Of a stretch of DNA of 64,000 nt, positions 55,401-64,000 are shown one piece after another. This DNA is from Eunapius fragilis (lineage: Eukaryota; Porifera; Demospongiae; Spongillida; Spongillidae). Position 1 is the stretch's first letter, and each line of letters starts with the position of its first letter. The translations under genes and the position numbers were made by a program. The notes under the pieces were generated by a model. It did no database searches. It was not told the origin of the DNA and saw only the letters and a list, made by a program, of their open reading frames with translations. The stretch is taken from contig OY811975.1 of the NCBI GenBank assembly GCA_963681505.1, forward strand, positions 2,580,149 to 2,644,148, given 5' to 3'.

Positions 55401-58400
55401 CATGTTGGGTGACTGACTACATCCGATCTACTTCTGTACCTGGTTGCTATTGTATTATTGGTATACCATCACAATTTGGTCTCCATGGCAACGGAGCCAC
55501 CTATTGTTTGCTTACATGAATGCTCCCAACGCCATATGCTCCACCATGCATATATTCCCGTTCTGTCAATATTGGTGCAGTGTCCGTTATGCACGCCACC
55601 AGCACTAGAGCACATTCTGTACACAAAGTACATTGTACACCACATACTGCCAGCACATGAGCAGGGGCCAACTATTAAATTTGCCTATACTTAGAGGAAG
55701 TGGGCCCACACCTCCTCCTGGATAAAACCCTTTGAAAGGGAAAAACCAAGTTCAGGTCTGCTCAAATATTAATGTATTTATGCTTTCATTGAAGAGTTTC
55801 CCGTTCATTGCCACATGCCTCTTCAGTGGCACACCTGTGAACTCACGTCGTCTAAACGTTCATCTCCTTGCTCATAGGGGGAAAAAAAGTGGGGTTAGCT
55901 GTGCCGGTGGCTGTGCACAATACGCCTAGAGTGATTCTAACACGCATTCCCTAACCTTATATCTAAGCACAACACATGCATGTAGGCTACCCCTCCATAT
56001 TCTGCTGGGAGCACATTTTCTGTCTAATTTGTTCCTCAAATGACAGAAAATTGTATTATCTAATTAATTGTTTTGAACTGTTATAACCTTTTAACTGTTA
56101 TAAACTTTTCTATACCAGGTAAGATGATACAAGACAACAAGGTCCTCACATCACTTGAACTTGAGGACTGTAGACTAAGTCCAGAGGTCATTAGTGAAAT
56201 TTGTGGTGCCATCAGAATGAACACTGTGCTGAGATCACTAAATCTATCATGGAACACGTTCGAAGGCCAAAGCATAACCTCTCTAAAATGCACAATCATA
56301 CTCACATAGACTAAAAACTATACAAGTACATGTAACAGAGATTGGTTTATGTTCCTTTTATGAAATGAAGCTTTATTAAAATTGATTCTTGGAATAGAAA
56401 AGACACAGCTATTGTGTGGGTTTGCATTTTAATTAATGCATTTAAGATTACTCCAAATTGCCAAAGGGAGGGGTTGGGGGGAGGGGCTTTTGTTACCTAA
56501 TAATGTCATACTGCAACAATACATGCACTTCACATGATATGAGCTCTTGGTGGGATACCAGTAAACCAGCTGAAAAGTTTGCTAAGCAACTATGACCAGG
56601 TGACTGAAAACATCACTAGCTGGTTGCTTATGTATATTGTTATACACTTGGTGACCATGGCAACATATGGGTTTGGTCATGATGGGATGTTTGGGGTCAG
56701 GTGATGTGTAGGGATTGGTGGAATACATGTATATGTGATGAGTGGAATACATATATACATGTCACAACATGGTCAGTCATGTGTTGTGTACATGTTGTAT
56801 TGTAGATCTGATAATATGAGGGTGTGCAGAAAGGTAAAATACAGCAGTTCTGGAATTAAAATTCTGGATTTGAAATACAGCTTGTTGACCAATGGAAGGC
56901 AGTCTAAAAGCATCCATGCTCAGTCCCTCTGCATCACACCCCCACCACACACATTTGATCAACCTTACATCTGAGTACCAAGCACAGAAGATGATGGCCC
57001 TGAGTGATTAAAAGGAAATATGGATATGTCCTCTCATTTTGTTACCTAATAATGTCATACCACAAGAATTATTATAATTCATCCAATCTCTCTCACTATC
57101 TGGTTGCTTTTGTATTTATTGGTCTCCATGGAAACTTATGGGTTTGGTGATGACAGGATGGTTGGCACATTTAATATGCCAGCAATTCATTAAAAAAAAA
57201 CCATTGAAATGTATTGAAATACAGCTTGTTGACCAATGGAAGGCAGTCAAATGCTTCCATGCAGTCACTCTGCACCCGCCCCCCCCCCCCCCCCCCCCAA
57301 CACACACACACATTTGGTTGACTTAAATCTGAGTGGCAAGCACATAAGCTGCAGGCCCAGAGTGGAATTAAGGATATCTGTCGCTGGAGTGGCACTGTTG
57401 TATTCAGTGTGTCATCATGTTACTTAGTCTATGTGTATTTGGTATTTTGTTATGTAGGCTATGTGTACTGCAGATTGCTATATGTATTGTAGGGTGTGGC
57501 CAGTGTGCCGCCAGCACTAGAGCACATTCTGTACACAAAGTACATTGTACACCACATACTGCCAGCACATGAGCAGGGGCCAACTATTAAACTTGCCTAT
57601 ACTTAGAGGAAGTGGGCCCACACCTCCTCCTGGATAAAACCCTTTGAAAGGGAAAAACCAAGTTCAGGTCTGCTTAAATATTAACAAGTTCAGGTCTGCT
57701 CAGATATTAATTTATTTATGCTTTCATAGAAGAGTTTCCCGTTCATTGCCACATGCCTCTTCAGTGGTGCACCTGTGAACTCACGTCGTCTAAACGTGCA
57801 TCTCCTTGCTCATAGGGGGAAAAAAGTGGGGTTAGCGGTGCCGGTGGCTGTGCACAATACGCCTAGAGTGATTCTAACACGCATTCCCTAACCTTATATC
57901 TAAGCACAACACATGCATGTAGGCTACCCCTCCATATTCTGCTGGGAGCACATTTTCTGTCTAATTCCTTCCTCAAACGACAGAAAATTGTATTATCTAA
58001 TTTATTGTTTTAAATTGTTATAACCTTTTAACTGTTATAATCTTTTCTATACCAGGTAAGATGATACAAGACAACAAGGTCCTCACTTCACTTGCACTTG
58101 AAGGCTGTGGACTAGGTCCAGAGGGCATTAGTGATATCTGTGATGCTATCAGAATGAACACTGTGCTGAGGTCACTAAACCTATCATTGAACACGTTCAA
58201 AGGCCAAAGCATAACCTCTCTTGGTAAGACTAATTCATCATACCAGAGTACCATAGAGAGGGATGGTTGTACAGTATGGGCCTGTAATAAATGTATACAG
58301 TCACTAAATATCTGAGACTAGTATTACTGTAATTACTGGGATTTGTGATGATGGCTTCGCTCATATAAAAGTTTACACTCAACACAACATAGGTATGATT

Positions 58401-60689
58401 AGAGAAATGAAAGAAAGTCTATCACTGTGGCAATTACATGTAAATACTTTTAAAAGCACAATCATACTCACATAGACTAAAAACTATACAAGTACATGTA
58501 ACAGAGTTCCTTTTATGCAATGAAGCTTTATTAGAATTGATACTTGGAATAGAAAAGACACAGCTATTGTGTGGGTTTACATTTTAATCAATGCATTTAA
58601 GATTACTCCAAATTGCCAAAGGGAGGGGTTGGGGGGAGGGGCTTTTGTTACCTAATAATGTCATACTGCAACAATACATGCACTTCACATGATATGAGCT
58701 CTTGGTGGGACCCAGTAAGCCAGCTGAAAAGTTTGCTAAGCAACCATGACCAGCTGTATGGTAGGGACCCAACAGTGGGATGTATGGTAGGGACCCAACA
58801 GTGGGATGTATGGTAGAGACCCAACAGTGGGATGTATGGTAGGGACCCAGCAGTGGGATGTATAGTAGGGACCCAACAGTGGGATGTATAGTAAGGACCC
58901 AACAGTGGGATGTATAGTAGGGACCCAACAGTGGGATGTATGGGTTATTTGAGACATCCATACAGCCATTTTATCGACAGCACGCCCTCCCCCCTCTCCC
59001 CGTCCCCGCTTTTTGTATGGCGGGTCTGAACTCCCCCATTTGGATAATCCTGTATCCGCCCCTTGCTTCGCATACATTCATTCATTCATTGTCAATGTGC
59101 CGTCCCTCTCGTAAAACTGCCCCCACCCATAGCCAAATCCTTTATCTGGGCTCCATCCGGGTGTGATATACCCACGTAGGCCTATCACGTAGGCCTATCA
59201 ATAGGCCTACGTGGGTATATCACATAGACGACGAATACGTCCGACTGCCAATCACACTGAGTAGTACCGCCACTCGTCTCTCTGTTGGAATCTGGTTCAC
59301 ACGAAAATACTGCACAACTCTTTCCAAATACACTGTGATAGACTCCAGTTCTGACAGGAACTCCGATATTTGGCCTACAGCTATAGCAGCCATCCCACCC
59401 TCGTCGCCAATGTGATATACTCACGTAGGCCTATTGTTAAGTCTGACAGAATGAGTATATCAACTGATTATCACACGACATCTCACTATTAAATACCTGA
59501 ATCACGCATGCGCTGCACAACTAATACATGTAGTTCCCTATATGACACCGGGTACCCCAGAATGTGAGCAGTCAGTTCTTGTAATGGCTGCAGTTGCTCC
59601 CTCCTTAAACATTCCGCTTGCAGCGTCACCTGTGCACGCAGCAAGCTTCAACACACACACACACAACATACAGTAGAGGAGTACAACTCACAAGATCCTG
59701 ACACCGGGCCACAACCACAAACAACCTGGTCATATAACTGAGCAGAGGGCAAACTAACACCTAATTTGGAAGAGGTGCGCCCACACCTCCACCAGGAATA
59801 AAAACTGGTGGCAAACCCTCTAACAGGGGAAAATCCACTTTTTGGGGGAAAATAACCTGCATTCTAACTAAGCACTGCTCAGCATGCACATACATGTACA
59901 AACAGAACCAGTTGCAGCCTTCAGCATAGCTTCATTTCGGTGCAGGACCACTAGAAAACACCACTGTTAAGGACAACCTGCAATTGCTCTGCAATGAGAG
60001 GAACACAAAAACACCGCACCTACAACCAATAAAATAAGTAAATGAATAAAAAAGCAACGGAACTTGCTCAAGTGCACGACGCTTACAATGACAATATTCA
60101 CACCTTCACATCCATTTGTACTCCCCACCATGTGGCTACTCCAATTACCGGAGGGAGCTTAGTTTCCGTCTAATTCACTTCGTTCAACCGACAGAAACGT
60201 GTATTACCACACACAGGGATGGATGTGGGGGGGGGGGGGGGTCAGGGGGCGCAAGGACACAAAGCATATGGCAAAATGAATGTGCATGCTTCGCACACAC
60301 CATACTCTTTCTCCATTTTTCATACTGGACCCCCCCACCCCCCTTCCTTTTATTCCTGCATCCGCCCTTTACATGTGTACACATTCACTGGCCTGTAGCT
60401 TAGTGGAGGTACATATACCACTTGATGTGCATGTCTTGTTATTCTTTCTTCAGAACAATTACTTACCAATAACCAAACATTGGAACACCTGAAGCTGCGT
60501 GTGTGTGATCTGAATGATGATGCTGTATGTTCACTGGCCAGGGGTCTTAAACACAGCAGGCTGAAGGATCTTGACCTTCGTTATAATTGCTTCACTAAAA
60601 AAGGAATTGATGAACTGTATGATGTGCTAAATGATCATCCAACCCTTACTAAAGAGATGGTAGACATGTCTGACCAATATACTTTATAA
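46124..60689 (+). CDS. NLR immune receptor: Death-NACHT-LRR
   Basis: Exons (plus): 1: 46124-46400; 2: 46830-47074; 3: 47133-47883; 4: 48169-48318; 5: 48510-49079; LRR-a: 54258-54425; [LRR-b 56119 onward, donor lost]; LRR-c: 58056-58223; last: 60454-60689. Skipping LRR-b, all phases chain (1,0,1,1,1,1,1) and give 854 residues plus stop. Domain order is Death domain, NACHT with GIPGIGKST (Walker A) and LVLDGYDEL (Walker B), helical region (YHFLHKTVQEFLAALYLS), and LRRs. This layout is that of metazoan NLRs, expanded in the sponge Amphimedon: cytosolic pattern sensors that oligomerise on ligand binding. Its ligand is unknown. No N-terminal CARD is seen. Confidence 0.85.
47133..47883 (+). CDS. 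NLR exon 3: NACHT NTPase
   Basis: Starts after gtccttgtccag. Contains Walker A VEGIPGIGKSTFSWHLG, Walker B VMLVLDGYDEL (acidic DGYDE), sensor-like VLVSSRPSA, and the NACHT-proximal helices (HIHGLMYVPLNCAIIVQIF). Exon 2 (46830-47074) supplies the linker typical of sponge and cnidarian NLRs (YSEYLRSVYKIKP, KCYINLSVVE). Donor CCC|GTAAGT, phase 1. All residues needed for nucleotide binding appear present. Confidence 0.88.
48169..49079 (+). CDS. NLR exons 4-5: helical region C-terminal to NACHT
   Basis: Exon 4 (48169-48318) begins after ttccacag: WLSGVSDETISQLLVLAKMA, LIFHNLGAKSP. Exon 5 (48510-49079) begins after tgtacacag: GLLQEVPELYLESSG, YHFLHKTVQEFLAALYLSTL (the conserved FxHxTxQEFxAA block of NLRs), and ends with the first LRR-like segment IRSIDLSLNAKLGDQGAIVL. 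Donor CTAG|GTGAGC, phase 1. The segment 48092-48168 before exon 4 contains a stop in the required frame, so the downstream acceptor is preferred. Confidence 0.82.
51050..52080 (+). pseudogene. DIRS RT and RNase H domains (broken)
   Basis: RT motifs: KWKMILHLSAPEGHTINDYI; LDLQAAFHMVPI (about 51222); LHYLDDFLLLG with the catalytic YxDD (about 51410-51440); TSLTFLGIVLDSSL; MRELLSLISKLSF. RNase H start: HLYTDASGTLGFGAFFY (about 51866). These pieces lie in different frames or are interrupted by stops. In an active element they make and degrade the RNA-DNA hybrid in the nucleus. Confidence 0.75.
52328..53110 (+). pseudogene. DIRS tyrosine recombinase (broken)
   Basis: N-terminal core-binding part STYKAGIRRYLSCCQTYGY and TIQVYVAVVSHLQ (52328-52540); catalytic part RIHPTRQDITWS (52690), CPVSAMQAYL (52815), then THSLWIRAATAAAQAGM and GTWHSSAFTTYTR (about 52975-53085). 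These correspond to the Arg-rich and final Tyr boxes: HSxRIGAAT is altered to HSLWIRAAT, shifting or losing the conserved Arg, and the last Tyr is in TTYTR. At least one frameshift separates the segments. Confidence 0.75.
53303..55205 (+). repeat. LRR repeat unit 1 (with LRR exon 54258-54425)
   Basis: First of three tandem units that share intron, exon and following intron. Common blocks: CCCTGATGGG..CCATGTCACC, TGCACCCCAATAA, the ATATTCCCGTTCTGTCAATA stretch, GGATAAAACCCTTTGAAAGG, the TTTTCTGTC/GACAGAAAA hairpin, the LRR exon, then AATTGCCAAAGGGAGGGG. Exon-to-exon spacing is 1861 bp to unit 2 and 1937 bp from unit 2 to unit 3. Confidence 0.85.
54258..54425 (+). CDS. NLR LRR exon a (168 nt)
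   Basis: 56 codons, phase 1 at both ends: KMIQDNKVLTSLDLLNCGLG and NTVLRSLNLSLNTFKGQ, two 28-residue ribonuclease-inhibitor-type LRRs. Being a symmetric exon it can be added or skipped in frame. The acceptor and exon start read CCAG|GTAAGATG, a donor consensus directly after the acceptor. Normal downstream donor CTTG|GTAAGA. Confidence 0.85.
55206..57490 (+). repeat. LRR repeat unit 2 (with damaged LRR exon)
   Basis: Second tandem unit, similar to unit 1 but with about 240 bp missing right after the LRR exon. At its right end it has an extra local duplication: about 56868-56985 resembles 57205-57345 (ATACAGCTTGTTGACCAATG in both). Confidence 0.8.
56119..56285 (+). pseudogene. NLR LRR exon b, splice donor deleted
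   Basis: Same acceptor and start as exons a and c (CCAG|GTAAGATG) and similar coding (SLELEDCRLSPEVISEICGA, SLNLSWNTFEGQ). After ATAACCTCTCT the sequence jumps to AAAATGCACAATC, which in unit 1 lies about 240 bp further on. The deletion removes the TGGTAAGA donor. If read through, it stops after about ten codons (TSLKCTIILT). Probably skipped, or used as an alternative last exon. Confidence 0.8.
57508..58745 (+). repeat. LRR repeat unit 3 (truncated both ends)
   Basis: Begins at GCCAGCACTAGAGCACATTC, internal to the unit, includes the LRR exon 58056-58223, and ends at GCTAAGCAACCATGACCAG, where a 26-bp minisatellite starts. It is closer to unit 1 than to unit 2 around the exon. Confidence 0.85.
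58056..58223 (+). CDS. NLR LRR exon c (168 nt)
   Basis: Encodes KMIQDNKVLTSLALEGCGLG and SLNLSLNTFKGQSITSL, nearly the same as exon a (changes mainly at the solvent-exposed DLLN/ALEG positions). Acceptor CCAG|GTAAGATG, donor CTTG|GTAAGA; symmetric phase 1. Confidence 0.85.
58755..58940. repeat. 26-bp minisatellite, 7 units
   Basis: Unit GTATGGTAGGGACCCAACAG + TGGGAT, exact 26-bp period (starts 58755, 58781, 58807, 58833, 58859, 58885, 58911). Directly follows the end of LRR unit 3. Confidence 0.92.
59165..59440. mobile_element. Small inverted-repeat element, GTGATATACCCACGTAGGCC ends
   Basis: GTGATATACCCACGTAGGCC at 59163 is followed by an inverted copy ending at 59224 (GGCCTACGTGGGTATATCAC); a third direct copy lies at 59411-59432 (GTGATATACTCACGTAGGCC). 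Non-coding, in the last NLR intron. Confidence 0.5.
60213..60367. mobile_element. Small G/C-run MITE in last NLR intron
   Basis: Left CAGGGATGGATGTGGGGGGG, right CCTGCATCCGCCC; ends resemble the hAT-like MITE at 44757-45609. Non-coding. Confidence 0.4.
60454..60689 (+). CDS. NLR terminal LRR exon
   Basis: After the acceptor tttcttcag: EQLLTNNQTLEHLKLRVCDL, LARGLKHSRLKDLDLRYNCF, TKKGIDELYDVLNDHPTLTK, ending in TAA at 60687-60689. The LRR pattern LxxLxLxxC/N is clear. Its upstream intron (about 59760-60200) is a diverged version of the repeat unit seen at 53.3-58.7 kb, including the hairpin before the exon. Confidence 0.8.
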
Positions 60690-61395
60690 TGTTACTTATT
60701 GTGCTTTATTTCATGTCATCTGATCATGAAGGGACTGGGGATGAGGGAGGTAGCCTGAGTAGGACTGCACATGACATCATTGCAAACTTCATTTCCATAG
60801 TAACAACAAGTACAATACAGATACAGTAGGTGTCAGTCCAGTAGGTGGGCTTCATGCTGGTCCCCAGACTACTTTGCAAGCTGGCAGCCAAAAGTTGCAG
60901 TGCACTCCAATTGGAGCAACTCTCTTGAAAAATAGCCCACTCCGGTTGAAACATTTTAATGTCAGCTGCCATAAAGTGGCTGATGGTATAAAAAGGTATA
61001 GTAAATATCACTACAGACAACAGCATGAACTGTGTGCATCACTATTTCTACCACACACAACAACTTAACTAACATTACGACACACAACTGAAGTAGTAAA
61101 GAGTTATATCCCAAAGGAGCAGTTGCCTTGGGTCTGCTTTGGTTGGAAGGTTGACTAGTGTACCTCCATATCATGACCAGCCTGGTCACAGAAATAGTTT
61201 CAGGTTGATATAATATTGATGAACCCCTAAATGACTACAGCCTTGGCAAGTTAGGCAAGTTATTGAGACCACAATTGATCTCATGTATAGTTTGTTTCTA
61301 TGAAGGCAATCATTTGTGAAGCAGTTTTCAGTGTTCACACATGCTTACACAAGCAGACATAATACATGTATATATTATCTCATCTTTGGACTCAC
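60690..61395. other. NLR 3' flank, no gene seen
   Basis: No AATAAA was found just after the NLR stop. Open frames of 60-100 codons lack domains. A further minus-strand exon of the gene at 61396-62947 could be hidden here. Confidence 0.35.
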
Positions 61396-62947
61396 CTCTG
61401 CACACACCTTATAGGTCTTCCCAGTGGGCAGGACAAGGAGGTCATCACACACCAGCTGTCTGGGGTCTGCTATGGCCAGCACTATAGCACGTTGTGGTCA
61501 TCTTCAAGGCCTCCTCCCACTCATTCACTGATGAGGCTGCAGGGATAGGTCTTCAACAGTCAAATGAGAACTTTGGTGGCTAGTCTAGTGGATGGATATG
61601 GGGAGGAGGGAGATAAGTGTGAACAGGTGGAGACATAATCATGAGGGCCACAACAAAGAACTCAGAGAGACTTGGTCTTATAAAGTATGCTTGTGGTCCT
61701 TATGATAACCCCTTTACACACAGCTGCTGCAAGAGGCATAAACTGAAACACTCAAAATGTTCAAATACACATACATGTACAATGCTTAGAAGAGGTCAGA
61801 GTTCACATACTTACAAGAGGTTAACATGTTCATAGGCCTACCATAGCAGCTGGTAGAGTCTGACTTGGAGAGGTTCCATCCCTCCCCACCCATCCCTTCA
61901 GCCATACATGGTAGAAGAGAGTGAGCTTTATATGACACCATGCCTCCATTTAAGACAGACCTGCACAGATAAGATAGCAGCCACATGATGAGAAAAGACA
62001 GAATCTTGTACATGTATGTGTTGTCTGTGTGTGTGTGTGTGTGTGTGTAAATATTTGTCTGTAGGACCTAGGCCATCCACTGATATGGTACCTCCAATGG
62101 CTCATGACTCCATAGGATGCCCCAATATAGAGAAGCACACATGGACGTCCCCCTTCCCTTCCCCTTGTTTACATACATGCACACCCCCGTTGAATCTGCC
62201 GAGAGTGCGGACACCTCATTGTCTGAATCAGCCGAAAGCGGACAGCCCCCCCAAACTGGTTGAATTACAGCACACCCCCCTCCCCCCCCCCCCCTGGTTG
62301 AATTGGTCGAAAGCAGGCAACGTCTATGGCTGTAAAATGGTGCCCCCTTGCCCTATCCTGGCCCCCCCCCCCCCCCCCCCCCCCAGAAAAGCTGGGGATG
62401 CCCATGGCACAAACAGTATTGATAACTCCACTACCACAAACAACTGGTCAGCTAATGTGCTCACACCACCACACACTGATTTCACTCTAATTTGATTTAG
62501 ATGCATAAACACACACACAATGCCCCTCCCCCTTACAGACGTGTACACATAAACACTTACTTCCTTAGCTTCACTGTCCCATTGTCAAAGGCTCCAGAGC
62601 TGATCTTTGTACATATCTTTATCCACCACAGGTTCCTTCTGTTCATGCTTTTAAGCATAAAACAACGCTGAAGAAGAACCCTTCAACCTCTGGGAGGTGT
62701 CAAGTTTATTACATAAACCAACAACACAAACCAGTTACATGTACAAGATAGATACCCTCCACACACACACACACACACACACACGTCTCCCCTTCCCTTC
62801 ATCCACTTCCTTTCCATTTCCACACAACTGACCATTCTGTGGTAGCTAGGTGTCTTCCAATATCACATGGCATGTGTCGACAATAACACAACAGCCTCTG
62901 GAGAGTGCTAATGGTGGCAGGGTCTTCGGGAAGCATGACTCCATTGC
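61396..62947 (-). CDS. Unrecognised conserved-looking gene, four exons, possibly frameshifted
   Basis: Minus-strand exons with consistent phases: 62833-62947 (GNGVMLPEDPATISTLQRLL, RHMPCDIGRHLATTE), 62561-62635 (NLWWIKICTKISSGAFDNGT), 61842-61960 (LNGGMVSYKAHSLLPCMAEG, GWNLSKSDSTSCYG), 61396-61536. In the last, the expected frame reads SVNEWEEALKMTT and then meets a stop. From about 61497 another frame continues sensibly (RAIVLAIADPRQLVCDDLLV, LPTGKTYKVCAE) to a good donor, GAG|GTGAGT. This suggests a one-base frameshift (mutation or assembly error). I do not recognise the family. More exons are expected on both sides. Confidence 0.5.
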
Positions 62948-63094
62948 CTCAGAGGTAACTACCCACCTCATCTGTATATTGGGAGCAAACAGTTTTCAGC
63001 TGTGCAGGTTGTCATTTATGTTTGAGCCAACAATGGCGCCAGTGTTTGAGTGCAACATGTATTCGCTAATGTTTTAAATGTACGTGTGTTGGTG

Positions 63095-63133
<39 letters not shown>

Positions 63134-63379
63134 CACTGTGTGCGCGCGCGCGCAGCTACACTGTATACCATTCCCCAAGTTGTTCCCACAGATGACTCCA
63201 CCATCTCTGGCAGTTGGTAAAGTAACAAACCAGTTGGGTAAAAGTGTGGAATTCCTTCATGGCCATAGACACACACACAGCCTTGCAGTTGGTGAAGTAC
63301 CAGACAATTAATTACCATGCTTAGTAACTCCTTCTGCGCCCACAAGCCCCTAGTCTCCCTGATTGTATGCTTCTGTACT

Positions 63380-64000
63380 ACCGCCATGCAACGATGATGA
63401 ATGGATGAGGGGTGCTGAGGTTGGCCTTCGATCCTGCTTCAGATATTGCTCCATGGCCTGGACCGGGCAGCAACTGTCTCTTGAGCAACCAATTTTAACA
63501 AATGCCCCCTCTTCCGCACTGGTCTGTTTTTGAGTGTCGCAATCCGACTTGCATCTCGTGATTGCTCAGCAGGATATCGCCTTTGGACAGCGGGACAGGG
63601 CAGTGGGGTGTGACCGTGAACTCCCCAATCCTTAGAAAACCAAAGAAGGCGAGTGTTGCTGCTGCTCGGAACATCTGCTTATCCCGGCTCTGGAGCGACC
63701 TGCTATCTCTTGAAGACATGAGCAATTTGCACAGTATTCTGGGTGTAATCGGGCGTCTGTGACTGGTGGGCTAACAAGATTCGAGCGCGGATCCCTCTTA
63801 AAATCAGCCTTAGAATCGGGTTGCCTCTAACAGGACTCCAACAGCCTTCTGATTCGTGCAAGAATGACACCGCTGCCAAGTACGGTCGGTAGGGTCACCG
63901 ATGACGAGAGGTGGGATGCGAATGCTGCCACCAGACGCTTGCTAGCAGGGACAAGCTGGACGTGGAGGTTGGTACAGAAGGTGAGGTAACGCCGGATACC
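63380..64000 (-). pseudogene. Tyrosine recombinase of a DIRS/Crypton-like element (partial)
   Basis: Minus strand, running off the window end. N-terminal core-binding piece IRRYLTFCTNLHVQLVPASK, LVAAFASHLSSS (about 63925-64000). Catalytic start DKQMFRAAATLAFFGFLRIG EF (about 63625-63690; the FLRxGE Arg box), MQVGLRHSKTDQ, then CCPVQAMEQYLKQDRRP after a frameshift (about 63430-63480). Stops at about 63790-63810 interrupt it. It resembles but is not the same copy as the recombinase at 52328-53110. Confidence 0.65.

Noticed and set aside
54220..58254. Minus-strand frames opposite the LRR exons (about 78 codons)
   Set aside because: Shadows of the LRR exons; plus strand has proper splice sites, phases and LRR pattern.
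1..64000. CRISPR arrays, bacterial operons, rRNA genes
   Set aside because: Tandem repeats here have no spacers of CRISPR type; gene structure is eukaryotic; no rRNA-like sequence was recognised. tRNA genes could not be excluded by eye.

Overview
This is a window of a repeat-rich eukaryotic (metazoan) genome. Genes are split by GT-AG introns, introns carry minisatellites and (CA)n tracts, and many transposable-element families are nested. A Death-NACHT-LRR receptor, a TM2-domain protein, a cAMP-receptor-like 7TM protein, Ginger transposons with an OTU domain and a DIRS-type retroelement together suggest an early-branching animal. A demosponge is my best guess; this is inferred from gene content, not proven.

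Layout. 1-5735: Ginger1-type DNA transposons, two copies head to head around position 1309 and a third, older one split by the second. 6186-7217 (-): intronless 7TM receptor gene. 9432-14140 (-): four-exon TM2-domain gene whose third intron holds two copies of a TTAA-flanked MITE. 14141-17940: mostly unassigned. 17941-37139 (-): a complete importin-7/8 (IPO7) gene. I reconstructed 26 exons with consistent phases, totalling 3120 nt (1039 residues plus stop). Its introns carry MITEs, a 171-bp tandem duplication, and a 33-bp minisatellite that repeats the exon 6 splice acceptor about 34 times. 37587-39518: hAT transposon. 39709-40325: C-rich MITE with a nested foldback. 42600-43804: decayed LINE. 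44757-45609: another hAT-like MITE. 46124-60689 (+): NLR gene (Death, NACHT, helical region, LRR exons). Its fifth intron contains a decayed DIRS-type element (about 49.9-53.2 kb), followed by three tandem copies of a roughly 1.9-kb unit, each with one LRR exon. 61396-62947 (-): exons of an unrecognised gene. 63380-64000 (-): part of another tyrosine-recombinase element.

The host genes are functionally separate: nuclear import (IPO7), innate immune sensing (NLR), and membrane proteins (TM2, 7TM). The most interesting structure is in how transposons and tandem duplication have reshaped splicing signals. The IPO7 acceptor has become a VNTR. Each duplicated LRR exon starts with a combined acceptor/donor sequence (CAG|GTAAGA) of the kind used in recursive splicing, and the middle LRR exon has lost its own downstream donor.
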